64,000 nt of DNA from Actinomycetota bacterium (GTDB taxonomy: Bacteria > Actinomycetota > Actinomycetes > S36-B12 > UBA10799), in assembly GCA_020636995.1 (NCBI GenBank), contig JACJWU010000001.1, forward strand, positions 620,001 to 684,000, written 5' to 3'. The position numbers and the translations under genes were made by a program. Under the pieces are notes generated by a model, which was not told where the DNA came from, searched no databases, and was given only the letters and a program-made list of their open reading frames with translations. How positions within the stretch are numbered: the first letter of the stretch is position 1; every line of letters begins with the position of its first letter. Shown here one piece after another: positions 50,084 through 61,231 of this stretch.

Positions 50084-50806
50084 CTACAAGCCGACCTCTG
50101 TGTAGAGCGCCTGCAGTTCCTTCCCTGTGATCTCCCGGAGTTCCCCAGGAGCCAGTCCACGCAATCTGACTGGGCCAACCTTCGTGCGCACCAAGCGCTG
50201 CACCGGATGGTCCAAGGTGTCGAAGAGGCGACGCACGATGCGGTTGCGACCCTCGTGCAATGACACCTCGACAACGCTGCGCTCGTCCTCCACCGCGACG
50301 ATCCGGCTGGCATCGACGTTCACCGGCCCGTCATCGAGTTCAACAGGCTTGCGAAGGCGCGCACGCAGACCGGGATCGACCCGACCACGCACTGTGGCCA
50401 CATATGTCTTCGACACACCATGCGACGGATGGGCGATCCGGTTGGCGAGCTCGCCGTCGTTGGTGAGCAGCAACAAACCTTCGGTGTCGACATCCAGACG
50501 TCCGACGTGGAACACCCGCTCCGGCCGGTCCGCGACGTAGTCACCCACGCACGGCAGACCCTTCTGATCGGTCATCGCCGAGGCGACGCCCCGCGGCTTG
50601 TGGAACGCCAGGACGACGTGCTCGGCCCGCGTGGGGATGCGGGTGCCATCCACGTGGATGACCGCGGTCTGCGGATCGACCCGGGTACCCAGGATCGCGG
50701 TCTTGCCGTTGACAGTGACCCTGCCCTCGGCGATCAGCTGATCGCACACCCGGCGACTACCCACACCCGCCGCGGCGAGCACTTTCTGGAGTCGCTCGCC
50801 GTCCAC
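50084..50806 (-). CDS. rluB: 23S rRNA pseudouridine synthase RluB-like
   Basis: A 240-residue RsuA/RluB-family enzyme. The N-terminal S4 domain is RLQKVLAAAGVGSRRVCDQL, and the catalytic domain has HVGRLDVDTEGLLLLTNDG with the catalytic Asp. The C-terminal part is KVGPVRLRGLAPGELREI. It isomerises uridine in 23S rRNA. The GTG start directly follows the scpB TGA with no gap, indicating coupling. Confidence 0.93.
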   Translation of the reverse strand: MDGERLQKVLAAAGVGSRRVCDQLIAEGRVTVNGKTAILGTRVDPQTAVIHVDGTRIPTRAEHVVLAFHKPRGVASAMTDQKGLPCVGDYVADRPERVFHVGRLDVDTEGLLLLTNDGELANRIAHPSHGVSKTYVATVRGRVDPGLRARLRKPVELDDGPVNVDASRIVAVEDERSVVEVSLHEGRNRIVRRLFDTLDHPVQRLVRTKVGPVRLRGLAPGELREITGKELQALYTEVGL

Positions 50807-51427
50807 TCAGATCTCGCCGGTGAGTTCCGGGGAGTCGAGGTCGGCGATGTCGGGCAAGTAGTCGGCGACCGGCGGCAACTCGTCCAGCGATGCGATTCCC
50901 AAGCGCTGCAGGAAGTACTCCGTCGTGGCGTACAGCACCGCCCCGCTCTCGGCGTCGTGCCCGACCTCTGTGATCAGCCCGCGCGTCACCAACGTCTTCA
51001 TGACGCCGTCGACGTTGACAGCTCGGATGGCACTGACCCGGGTGCGCGAGACCGGTTGACGGTAGGCGACGACGGCCAGAGTCTCCAGTGCCGCTTGCGA
51101 CAGGCGCGCCGATTGCCCGTCCTTGACGTAGCGGCTGACCAGTTCCGAGCAGTCCGCGGCCGTGACGAACCGCCAGCCGCCGGATTCTCTGCGGATCGTG
51201 AAACCGCGGCCCGACGTGGCGTACTCGCTCTGCAGTCCCTCAACGGTCGCGGTGATCTCATCGGGCGGGGTGTTCAACGCCACGCCCAGGTCCTCGGCCG
51301 ACATCGGCTCATCGGCGATCAGGAGAAGCGCCTCGACGGCCGCCGGTAGGGACGGTGCCCCGAGCTCTGGCTGCGTGGTCTCTACGGGACCGAGCCGGTC
51401 CGTCAGGTCAATCACCCGATGGGTCAC
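50807..51427 (-). CDS. scpB: condensin subunit ScpB
   Basis: A 206-residue protein. The paired winged-helix domains are visible in PAAVEALLLIADEPMSAEDL and ALETLAVVAYRQPVSRTRV, with DGVMKTLVTRGLITEVGHD and LYATTEYFLQRLGIASLDEL at the end. It forms the SMC-ScpAB complex with ScpA. The GTG start lies inside the end of scpA (20-bp overlap). The N-terminal 25 residues are not conserved. Confidence 0.93.
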   Translation of the reverse strand: MTHRVIDLTDRLGPVETTQPELGAPSLPAAVEALLLIADEPMSAEDLGVALNTPPDEITATVEGLQSEYATSGRGFTIRRESGGWRFVTAADCSELVSRYVKDGQSARLSQAALETLAVVAYRQPVSRTRVSAIRAVNVDGVMKTLVTRGLITEVGHDAESGAVLYATTEYFLQRLGIASLDELPPVADYLPDIADLDSPELTGEI

Positions 51428-52190
51428 TGTCGTCCTCCCACACGATCGTCAATTCGGCCAACGCCTTCTCCTGCTCGAAGCGCACGGTCCCGTCACGGTA
51501 CAACTCCAGCAACGCCAAGAACCGTCCGACCACGATCATCCGGTTCTCGGCATCCTCGATGAGATCGCGGAAGGTCGCGCGTCCGGTGGCCCGGATGCGG
51601 CCGAACAGGATCTCCTTCTGCTCCGGAACACTGACCGGCGGAGCGTGCACGTGATCCGTGGCCACCTCGGGTACCGGCTTGGGCGTCAACGCCAGGGCAC
51701 CGAGTGCGGCGAAGGCGTCCGGTCCCAGCCCGAGGACGACGTCGGGTAGCAGGCCGTGAAGGTCCGGGTCGAGCCCGACCGTGCGCGCAAGCATGGTCGG
51801 GGCGTCGGCCATCATCTGAGCGAAGATGCCAGACACGTCCTTGTACGCCCGGTACTGCATGAGGCGGGCGAACAGCAGATCGCGGGCCTCCAGCAGCGCG
51901 AGATCCTCCTCGTCCTCGAGCTCGGCGCCGGGCAGGAGTTTGACGACCTTCAGGTCCAGCAGGGTGGCTGCCACGACCAGGAAGTGACTGGCTTCCTCCA
52001 GGTCCCAGGCCTGCCCCTGCTGGCGGATGTAGCGCACGAACTCGTCGGTGACCGTGCTCAAGGACAGTTCGGTGACCTCGAGTTTGTGCTTGGAGATCAA
52101 CTGCAGCAGCATGTCGAACGGCCCCGAGAACTCCTCCAGGTGCACCGCGAAGCCACTGGGCTCCTCGGCATGCACGGGCGCTGCTGTCAC
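51408..52190 (-). CDS. scpA: condensin subunit ScpA
   Basis: A 260-residue kleisin. FAVHLEEFSGPFDMLLQLI is the N-terminal SMC-binding helix region, followed by SHFLVVAATLLDLKVVKLLP. The C-terminal winged helix is seen in FRDLIEDAENRMIVVGRFLA and LLELYRDGTVRFEQEKALAE. It bridges SMC heads in chromosome organisation. I choose the GTG at 52190 as the start; an adjacent GTG is possible. No parA gene is next to it; instead a gene-free stretch with repeated motifs separates it from xerD. Confidence 0.92.
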   Translation of the reverse strand: MTAAPVHAEEPSGFAVHLEEFSGPFDMLLQLISKHKLEVTELSLSTVTDEFVRYIRQQGQAWDLEEASHFLVVAATLLDLKVVKLLPGAELEDEEDLALLEARDLLFARLMQYRAYKDVSGIFAQMMADAPTMLARTVGLDPDLHGLLPDVVLGLGPDAFAALGALALTPKPVPEVATDHVHAPPVSVPEQKEILFGRIRATGRATFRDLIEDAENRMIVVGRFLALLELYRDGTVRFEQEKALAELTIVWEDDSDPSGD

Positions 52191-52254
52191 CACGCCACCG
52201 TAACCCGCGGCTCGCGCAACCCCGGGTAGCCACACGCATGGCTCTGTGTCCGCC

Positions 52255-52377
52255 CCTTTGTGACGAAGGTGCGACGGCCCCCACCCCGTTTGTCGCGAAG
52301 TTGAGGGGTCCACCGGCCCTCAAGGCAACACCTTCGCAACAAACGGGCTCCGGGCCCCGACAACAACGTCACAAAGG
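52255..52377. repeat. four copies of a ~17-bp motif, two in each orientation
   Basis: CCTTTGTGACGAAGGTG (52255-52271) and CCGTTTGTCGCGAAGTTG (52286-52303) on the plus strand are followed by reverse copies at 52326-52346 (minus strand CCGTTTGTTGCGAAGGTG) and 52358-52377 (minus strand CCTTTGTGACGTTGTTG). Copies 1 and 4 pair, as do 2 and 3, giving a nested palindrome of about 120 bp upstream of scpA. It could be a binding-site cluster or a long hairpin. Confidence 0.65.
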
Positions 52378-52427
52378 CGGCCGGCGGGGGCGGTGAAGGC
52401 ACCGGCGGCGGGGGCACCGGCGATCCG

Positions 52428-53345
52428 CTACCCCAGCGCCCGCGGGTGCGATTCGGCATACACCTCGCGCAACCGGTCGATCGTGACCTTCGTGTAGATC
52501 TGCGTCGTGGTCACCGACGAGTGCCCCAACAACTCCTGGACCACCCGGACGTCGGCCCCACCCTCGAGCAGATGCGTGGCGAAGGAGTGTCGCAGTGTGT
52601 GCGGCGACACCTCCGGCACCCCTGCTCGCTGCGCTGCCGCCGACACGATTCCATACGCGCTCTGCCGTGAGAGCACCCCTCCGCGCATGTTGAGGAAGAC
52701 CTCCCGCGGGACCCGCCCGGCCTTGCGCTTGGTCAACAACACCGGCCGCGAGCGCACGAGGTAGGCCTCCAGGGCCGCCGCGGCGTACGACCCGATCGGC
52801 ACCCGCCGCTGCTTGCCTCCCTTGCCCCTCAGAAGCACTGAGCGGGTCTGAAGATCGAGTGCGTCAGCGGTCATCTCCACCGCCTCGCTGATCCTCGCGC
52901 CGCTTCCGTAGAGGAACTCCAACAACGCCCGGTCCCGGATCCCGAGGATCGTCCCGGGGTCGCACGACTCGACCATCGCCACGGTGTCGTGGACGGACAA
53001 GGCCTTGGGCAGCCGCAGCGGCATGCTCGGCGACGCCACGTCCTCCGTCGGGTCCACGTCGATCAGCCCCTCAGCACCGAGGTACCTGAACAGGCCCCGC
53101 ACGCTGCTGACCGTGCGCCGCACCGAGGACGCACTCAATCCGGCCTCACGCGAAGCCCACGTGACAAAATCTCCGAGTTGCGACGCGCTCACAGCCGCCA
53201 GATCGTCGATCTCCGACTCGTGGAGCCAGACCTCGAAACGATCGAGATCGCGCCGATAGGCCGCGACCGTGTTCGCCGACAACCCCTTCTCCACGACCAC
53301 GTGGTCCAGGTAACCCGTGACGCCGGCATCGACGGGAACAGCCAC
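52428..53345 (-). CDS. xerD: tyrosine recombinase XerD
   Basis: A 305-residue tyrosine recombinase. The N-terminal SAM-like domain has VEKGLSANTVAAYRRDLDRF. The catalytic residues are Arg in LYGSGARISEAVEM, Lys in LRGKGGKQRRVPIG, His-x-x-Arg in SPHTLRHSFATHLLEGGADV, His in ELLGHSSVTTTQ and Tyr in IYTKVT. It resolves chromosome dimers at dif with XerC. The GTG start at 53345 lies 5 bp after the ald stop. Confidence 0.94.
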   Translation of the reverse strand: MAVPVDAGVTGYLDHVVVEKGLSANTVAAYRRDLDRFEVWLHESEIDDLAAVSASQLGDFVTWASREAGLSASSVRRTVSSVRGLFRYLGAEGLIDVDPTEDVASPSMPLRLPKALSVHDTVAMVESCDPGTILGIRDRALLEFLYGSGARISEAVEMTADALDLQTRSVLLRGKGGKQRRVPIGSYAAAALEAYLVRSRPVLLTKRKAGRVPREVFLNMRGGVLSRQSAYGIVSAAAQRAGVPEVSPHTLRHSFATHLLEGGADVRVVQELLGHSSVTTTQIYTKVTIDRLREVYAESHPRALG

Positions 53346-53350
53346 GTCGG

Positions 53351-54466
53351 TCAGGCCAGGACCGAGTCCAGCGAAACGCTCGGCAGGTCGAAAGCCTCGC
53401 CCACCGCCTTGTAGGTGATCTCCCCGGCATGTGTGTTCAGACCCAGTGCGAGTGCGTGATCGCGTCGGCAGGCCTCGCGCCACCCATGATCGGCGAGGTC
53501 GAGCATGTAGGGAAGCGTGACATTGGTCAGCGCCCAGGTCGACGTGTGCGGAACCGCACCGGGCATGTTCGCCACACAGTAGAAGAGGCTGTCGTGCACG
53601 TCATAGGTCGGGTCCGCGTGAGTGGTCGGCCGGGAGTCCTCGAAACAACCGCCCTGGTCGATGGAGATGTCCACGAGCACCGAGCCGGGCTTCATCCGGG
53701 ACACCAACTCGTTGCTGATCAGCTTCGGAGCTTTCGCGCCGTGGATCAGGACCGCGCCGATGACCATGTCGGCATCCAGCACACATCGTTCGATCTCGTA
53801 CTGATTGGAGGCGACGGTCTGCATGTGGCCCTGGTAGATCGCATCCATCGTGCGAAGGCGTGCGATGTCCCGGTCGAGCAGCAGCACTTCGGCCTGCATC
53901 CCCAGCGCGATGGCCGCCGCATTCTGTCCAGCAACGCCGGCACCGATCACGACCACCTTGCCCGCGTGCACACCTGGCGTACCACCGAGCAGGACACCCC
54001 GACCCCCGCTGGCCTTGAGCAGGGCCTGCGCCCCGACCTGCGGGGCGAGCCGACCCGCGACCTCCGACATGGGTGCCAGCAGCGGCAGAGTCCGATCGGG
54101 CAGTTCGACGGTCTCGTAGGCGATGGCCGTGGTCTTGCTCTGCAGCAGCGCCTCGGTACATTCCCGCGAGGCCGCAAGGTGCAGATACGTGAACAGCACG
54201 AGCCCCTCGCGCAGGAACCCGTACTCACTGGGCAGCGGCTCCTTGACCTTGACGATCATGTCGGCCGTGCCCCACACATCCGCAGCCGTGGGGAGGATGC
54301 TCGCACCGGCGGCCTCGAACTCCTCGTCGGTCAAGGACGACCCCCGGCCCGCGCCGGCCTGGACCACGACGCTGTGGCCGTGGCGCACCAGTTCCTGCAC
54401 CCCCGCGGGCGTCATCGCAACGCGGTACTCCTGCTGCTTGACCTCAGTCGGCACCCCGACGCGCAT
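53351..54466 (-). CDS. ald: alanine dehydrogenase
   Basis: A 371-residue protein. MRVGVPTEVKQQEYRVAMTP is the N-terminal signature. DMIVKVKEPLPSEYGFLREG holds the substrate Lys region, and GTPGVHAGKVVVIGAGVAGQ is the NAD-binding fold. DISIDQGGCFEDSRPTTHAD and CVANMPGAVPHTSTWALTN complete the pattern. It interconverts L-alanine and pyruvate with NAD. Its place between nudix and xerD is not part of the block as I know it from Mycobacterium, so it is a lineage-specific insertion. Confidence 0.95.
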   Translation of the reverse strand: MRVGVPTEVKQQEYRVAMTPAGVQELVRHGHSVVVQAGAGRGSSLTDEEFEAAGASILPTAADVWGTADMIVKVKEPLPSEYGFLREGLVLFTYLHLAASRECTEALLQSKTTAIAYETVELPDRTLPLLAPMSEVAGRLAPQVGAQALLKASGGRGVLLGGTPGVHAGKVVVIGAGVAGQNAAAIALGMQAEVLLLDRDIARLRTMDAIYQGHMQTVASNQYEIERCVLDADMVIGAVLIHGAKAPKLISNELVSRMKPGSVLVDISIDQGGCFEDSRPTTHADPTYDVHDSLFYCVANMPGAVPHTSTWALTNVTLPYMLDLADHGWREACRRDHALALGLNTHAGEITYKAVGEAFDLPSVSLDSVLA

Positions 54467-54484
54467 GCTTCATCCGTTTCCGCG

Positions 54485-55148
54485 CTACACCGGTGGTGTG
54501 CGCACGTTCCCGAGCGATTCGACCCAGTCTCGCACAGGCCACGGCGCATCAGCAGGACGAAGATCCGCCCATCCGCGGGCACGCGCAGCCGCTGCCGCGA
54601 GGATGCCGTTGGTCGCAGTGGGGTTCTGGATCTTGCCCGCCAGCACCAGCTTGACCGCCTCGTCGAGGCCCACCCACGCCTGCGGCAGATGCGCCTCCTC
54701 CGCCTCGCCGGTGTGCGACCTGCCTTCCGGCACCTGCTCGAGGCCCCGCGCCAGGAAGCACCGGAAGGTCTCAGAGGTCCCACCCGGAGAGTTGAGGAAG
54801 TCGATGAGGACATGCCACACGTGGGCCTGCAACCCGGCCTCCTCCACGAGTTCCCGCCTGGCACAGGCCAGCGCCGATTCCTTGTGGGTGTCGAGCAGGC
54901 CGGCCGGCGGTTCGAAGAGATAACTGCCCACCGGGTGCCGGTACTGCCGAATGAGCAGCAATCTGTCGTGCTCATCGAGGGCGATGATCCCCACCGCCCC
55001 CGGGTGCACCACGAGGTCCCGGGTAACGCTGTGGTCGCTGATCAACACGTCGTCGGAACGCACGTCCCAGACGGCCCCGACGAACTGCGTGCGCCGCCCG
55101 ACGACCTCATGGGCGTCGAAGTCGTCCTCGACGGGTCCGTGCCAGATC

Positions 55149-55156
<8 letters not shown>
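54485..55156 (-). CDS. NUDIX hydrolase, ADP-ribose pyrophosphatase-like
   Basis: A 223-residue protein. The Nudix box is seen in GLLDTHKESALACARRELVE followed by EAGL, and upstream LLLIRQYRHPVGSYLFEPPA is typical of ADP-ribose pyrophosphatases. It would hydrolyse ADP-ribose to AMP and ribose 5-phosphate. The ATG at 55156 overlaps the pyrG stop by 8 bp. The same neighbour order is found in Mycobacterium (Rv1700 next to pyrG). Confidence 0.88.
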
Positions 55157-56786
<1,630 letters not shown>

Positions 56787-56921
56787 GGGGGTCCAGAATA
56801 CAGCCTTCCGGCGCTGTGCAGCAGTGACACTCGCGACGAGTCCCGGGCATCTCGTTCGCGTGCGGCACGGTGACGGGTACAGCCGGCCGGAGGTAACCGC
56901 CCAACGCGGCACACGTCCGGC

Positions 56922-58673
56922 TCAGACGTGGCCAGCCCGCTTGTCCAGCCATTGGGTCAACGGCGCGGGCAGAGCAGCGTCGCTGCGATTGCCCCACTCG
57001 TAGACCTCACAGGTGCCGGCGAACTTGTCGTGCCAGCCCTGCCGCCGAGCACCGAACGCGATCCCCAACAGCCCGAGGCCGAACACCACGAAGGACAACG
57101 GGTAGGTGACCACCCTGATGAGGGCCTGCCGACCGGTGAGCGGCGAGCCGTCGCGCGACACGACGCGTAGGCCCACCAAGCCCTTACCCACGGTGCCGCC
57201 GGCGACCACGAGCCCCACCAGGTAGTAGGCGAACGCCCAGGAACCCAGCAGGAACACCCCGATCCCGGCAACCGGCGCACGGTCGGGGAAGCTGAAACCC
57301 AGGATGGACACGACGAAGAAGGAGACCGCCGAGACCGCGACCGTGTATGCGCCGAAGATGACCCCGACATCGATGAGGAACGCCACGAACCGGCTGACCG
57401 GCCCGGCGTAGTGTCCCTCGATCAGTCCCCGGCCCCGCTCGTCCTGCGTCTTGGGCCCCACCAGCGCCGCCGGACCCTCCGGGGTCGTGCGCGGATCGCG
57501 TCGTACGATCCGGTAGCAGATCCTGCCCACGATCTCATCGAGCGAGACCAATTGCCGACGGATCGCATCGAGCAGGGATCCGGCGACCCGACCGGTGCTC
57601 TCCCCCACGATGTCGGACACGTTCGCCCGCTCCACGATCTTCGGGACATCGATCCGGTCGACCACCGTGTCGATGTCGACCCGGTCCAGCAGCGGGTTGG
57701 GATCGACCCGGTCGACCAGCGACTGCGCGTCGACCCGGTCCACGAGTGCGTTCACGTCGACGCGCTCGAGCAGTACGTTGGGGTCCACCCTCCCGATCAC
57801 CTGATCGACGTCCACCCGGGCCATCAGGTCGTTGACATCCACCCGTTGGATCAGGGCGTCGACGTCGATGCGCGAAAGCAACCGATCGGTGTCCACACGA
57901 TCGAGCAGGAGGTCCGGATCCACTCGCCCCAGGAGTGCCTCCGGGTCCACCCGGTCGACCAACGCCTGCGGGTCGATCCGGGCCAGCAGTCGGTCGATGT
58001 CCACGCGGTCCAGCAGCCCATCGGGATCGATCCGCGACAACTACGTGTCGACATCGACCTTCTCCAGCAAAGGGTTGGGGTCCACCTGCTCGACGAGGGC
58101 GTTGACGTCGACCCGCTGTACCAGTGCATCGGCATCCACCTGCTTGACCAGGGCGTCGACGTCCGCGCGCTCGAGCAGCCGGTTCACGTCGACCCGATCG
58201 AGGAGGCGGTTCGCGTCGACCCGGTCGAGCAGCGCATCGGGGTCCACCCGATCGAGCAGCCGGTTGGGATCCACACGGTCCAGGAGCGCATCTGGATCCA
58301 CACGGGCCAACAGCCGATCCGGCTCGACCCGGTCAAGCAGAAGATCGGGATCGACCCGGGCAAGCAGGGCGTTCGGCTCGACCCTGTCGAGCAACTCGTT
58401 GGGATCCACACGGTCCAGCAGGGCGTTGACATCGATCCGGTCGACCAGTGCGTCCACATCGATGCGGGCGATCACAGCATCCATGTCGATGCGCTCGACA
58501 AGGCCGTCCACATCGATCCGGTCGACGATCCCCTCGACATCGATCCGGTCGGCGACGGCATCGACGTCGACTGCCTCCACGATGGAGTTGACGGGCAACG
58601 CGCTGGCAGCGGCATCGGTGATGCGCGCGAGAGGACCACGGTGCGACTTCTTCGCGTCGTGGTCGTCACTCAC
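56922..58673 (-). pseudogene. RDD membrane protein with ~36 nonapeptide repeats, interrupted by one amber codon
   Basis: About 36 consecutive 9-residue repeats of the form V/I-D-x-N/D-x-L-L/V-x-R (for example VDPNRLLDR, VDVNALVDR) run from near residue 30 to 350. They are followed by a linker and an RDD domain with three or four membrane segments (GPVSRFVAFLID, TVGKGLVGLRVVSRDG and RRQGWHDKFAGT). The frame is broken once: TAG at 58041-58043 replaces the sixth position of repeat 20 (VDVDT-stop-LSR), which is Leu, Val or Ile in nearly all other repeats. A single TTG-to-TAG change explains it. The start is GTG at 58673, or 58700. It sits between recN and pyrG. The function is unknown. Confidence 0.85.
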
Positions 58674-58709
58674 CCCATCAGGGTAGGGGCCGCGGGGCAC
58701 CGACGCCGG

Positions 58710-60365
58710 TCACAGACGAGCGGCCAGCAACTCGCGTGCGTGCTCGCGCGCGTGCAGCGAGTCCTCCTGGCCCGCCAGCATCCGTGCGATCTCGACGACC
58801 CTTTCCTCGTCGTCGAGGGCGCGGACGTCCGAGACCGTGACATCGGCGTCCTGCTGCTTGACCACCCGCAGGTGGGTATCGGCGAAGGCCGCCACCTGCG
58901 GCATGTGCGTGACCACGATGACCTGGGCCGATCGGGCCAGCGCCGCAAGCCGGCGGCCGATGGCCGTGGCCGCCGCACCCCCGACCCCCGCGTCCACCTC
59001 GTCGAACACGAACGTCCTGACGGCATCGGTGTCCGCGAGGACCACCTCAAGTGCCAGCATGATCCTGCTCAACTCGCCTCCGGACGCTGCCTTCGCGACG
59101 GGTGCGGGTGCGGCGCCCGGGTGAGCCGCCAGCAGAAACGCCACGTCGTCGGCGCCATCGGGTCCCAGATCCGCATCACTGACCACGATCTGCAGGACAG
59201 CGTTCGGCATCGCCAACTGCTGAAGTTCTGCGGTCGCCTCCCGACCCAGGGTCTGCGCCAGTGCCGACCGCGATGCGCTCAATGCTTCGGTGGCACGGTC
59301 CAGTGCCCTGCGCGCCCTCAGTTCCTGATCGGCCAGTGAATCGAGGTCGCTTCCCCGTTCCAGATCCGTGAGTTCCGCCGACGCCTCCTGCGACCAGCGC
59401 AGCACGGCAGCCTCGTCCTCTCCGTACCTCGACTGCAGCACCGCGAGGTCGTGCAGGCGCTGATTGATCCATTCGAGGCGACCCGGTTCATCCTGCAGCG
59501 CGTCGGTGAAGCCGGAGACATCTCGGCCGACCTCGGACGCTTCCTCGGCCAGCGCCACGAGCCGCTCGTGCAACGCCGACAGCTCAGGGTCATCGACGGA
59601 TGCCAGTTCCCTTGCCGCCAGGTGAAGCAGATGGGCCGCCCCCACCGCCTCCGTCGTGTCATCGCCGAGGACAGCCGCGCCCGCTGCGGCCGTGGCGGCG
59701 CTGAGGTCGGCAAGATTCGCCAGACGATGCTGTTCAGCGTGCAGGGCGTGCGTTTCCCCGGGCTGCGGGTCCACCCGCTCGATCTCTTCGAGCGCGGAGC
59801 GCAGGAACACCATGCGCTGGGCATTCTGCTGCTGGCTGGTCCGGGCCGCCACGAGTTGGGCAGCCACCGCGTGCCACGAGTGGTGGGCGCTGCGGTGTTC
59901 GGCGAGCAGATGCAGGTGGTCGGCCCCACCGAACCGATCCAATGCACCGCGTTGGGCGGCTGGATTGCGCAGGCGCTGTTGGGTGGTCTGGCCGTGGATC
60001 GTCACCAGATGCTCGCCGAGTTCCGACAACAGTGACGCAGGCACCATGCGTCCGCCGGCGAACGCCCGCAGCCGGCCGTTGGCCGCCGTGCGACCCAGCA
60101 GGAGCTCACCATCGTCCACGCGCCCGCCGGCCTCCATGACCTTCACAGCCGCCGGGCCATCGGGACTGACCGTCCAGAGCCCCTCGATGCTGGCACCCTC
60201 GGAGATGGCCGAGTCCACCCGCCCGCCGAGCAGCATCTCCAGCGCGGTGAGCACCATCGTCTTGCCAGCCCCGGTCTCGCCCGTCAGTGCAGTGAATCCA
60301 GGCCCCGGCCGCACTGACGCCGCAGCGATCACGCCGAGGTGTTCGATGCGCAACTCCTCGATCAT
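58710..60365 (-). CDS. recN: DNA repair protein RecN
   Basis: A 551-residue SMC-like protein. The N-terminus is MIEELRIEHLGVI, with Walker A in LTGETGAGKTMVLTALEML. The middle contains helical coiled-coil arms (HALHAEQHRLANLADLSAAT, QSRYGEDEAAVLRWSQEASA). The C-terminus has the ABC signature KAASGGELSRIMLALEVV and the Walker B region TFVFDEVDAGVGGAAATAIG. It acts in double-strand break repair. The ATG overlaps the nadK stop by ATGA. Confidence 0.95.
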   Translation of the reverse strand: MIEELRIEHLGVIAAASVRPGPGFTALTGETGAGKTMVLTALEMLLGGRVDSAISEGASIEGLWTVSPDGPAAVKVMEAGGRVDDGELLLGRTAANGRLRAFAGGRMVPASLLSELGEHLVTIHGQTTQQRLRNPAAQRGALDRFGGADHLHLLAEHRSAHHSWHAVAAQLVAARTSQQQNAQRMVFLRSALEEIERVDPQPGETHALHAEQHRLANLADLSAATAAAGAAVLGDDTTEAVGAAHLLHLAARELASVDDPELSALHERLVALAEEASEVGRDVSGFTDALQDEPGRLEWINQRLHDLAVLQSRYGEDEAAVLRWSQEASAELTDLERGSDLDSLADQELRARRALDRATEALSASRSALAQTLGREATAELQQLAMPNAVLQIVVSDADLGPDGADDVAFLLAAHPGAAPAPVAKAASGGELSRIMLALEVVLADTDAVRTFVFDEVDAGVGGAAATAIGRRLAALARSAQVIVVTHMPQVAAFADTHLRVVKQQDADVTVSDVRALDDEERVVEIARMLAGQEDSLHAREHARELLAARL

Positions 60366-61231
60366 CGTCGACCGCTCCACCCCTGCACGGGGAGCTGGAA
60401 CTTCGCCACGAGCCGGTCGACGAACAACGAGTCCCGTAAGCGGGCCAGCCGGACAGGGCGGTGTCCCCGGACCACCTCCACACGATCGCCCGGCTCCAGC
60501 GGGATCAACCGCCGCCCATCGCACCACAGGACCGCGGACGGCGACCTGGGCAGCACCTCGAGCGCCAGTGCCGTCGACGAGGACACGACCATGGTGCGCG
60601 CGAACAGGGCATGCGCGGAGACGGGGACGAGCAGCATAGCCTCCACCGTCGGCCAGACCACCGGTCCCCCGGCGGACCAGGCGTACCCGGTGGACCCGGT
60701 AGGGGTGGCGAACAGTACGCCGTCGCACCCCCACTCACTCAACGGACGCCCGTCCACCTCGGCCACCACCTCGATCATCCGCTCGCGTGCCGCCTTCTCC
60801 ACGCTGGCCTCGTTGAGCGCCCACGAGGTCGACAGCAGTTCGCCGTTGCGCATGACGCTCACGTCGAGCGTCATCCGCTCCTGGATCACGTAGGCGCCTT
60901 CAGCGATGTGGTCGACGATTCCGGCGGCCTCCTCCTCGTCGAGTTCGGCCAAGAAGCCGACATGACCGAGGTTGATCCCCAGCAACGGCACGTCGTGGGC
61001 ACGCGCGACCTCCGAGCCACGCAGAATGCTGCCGTCACCACCGAACACGACCACGAGGTCGGTCGGCTCCTCGGCATCGGTTCGCGGTACGTCAAGACCT
61101 TCCGGCGCCTCCCTGGGTGCGACGACCTTCACGCCTCGGGCGAGCAGTCCGGTGGCGCACTGCACCGCGAGTTCGAGCGCAACCGGCCGCTGCGGATGAA
61201 CGATGAGCATGACCTTCTCGGGTGCTGTCAC
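60362..61231 (-). CDS. nadK: NAD kinase
   Basis: A 289-residue protein. LVVVFGGDGSILRGSEVA is the GGDGT-like motif, and ATPTGSTGYAWSAGGPVV is the glycine-rich nucleotide site. LLGINLGHVGFLAE and SALWALNEASVEKA-type segments (STSWALNEASVEKA) are also typical. It phosphorylates NAD to NADP. The GTG at 61231 overlaps the tlyA TGA by four bases, so I prefer it over longer starts. Confidence 0.94.
   Translation of the reverse strand: MTAPEKVMLIVHPQRPVALELAVQCATGLLARGVKVVAPREAPEGLDVPRTDAEEPTDLVVVFGGDGSILRGSEVARAHDVPLLGINLGHVGFLAELDEEEAAGIVDHIAEGAYVIQERMTLDVSVMRNGELLSTSWALNEASVEKAARERMIEVVAEVDGRPLSEWGCDGVLFATPTGSTGYAWSAGGPVVWPTVEAMLLVPVSAHALFARTMVVSSSTALALEVLPRSPSAVLWCDGRRLIPLEPGDRVEVVRGHRPVRLARLRDSLFVDRLVAKFQLPVQGWSGRR

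Noticed and set aside
57411..59339. 642-codon plus-strand frame opposite the nonapeptide-repeat gene, itself repetitive (HVDPVQ-like)
   Set aside because: It is the antisense reading of the minus-strand repeats and crosses the boundary into recN, which is certain on the other strand.
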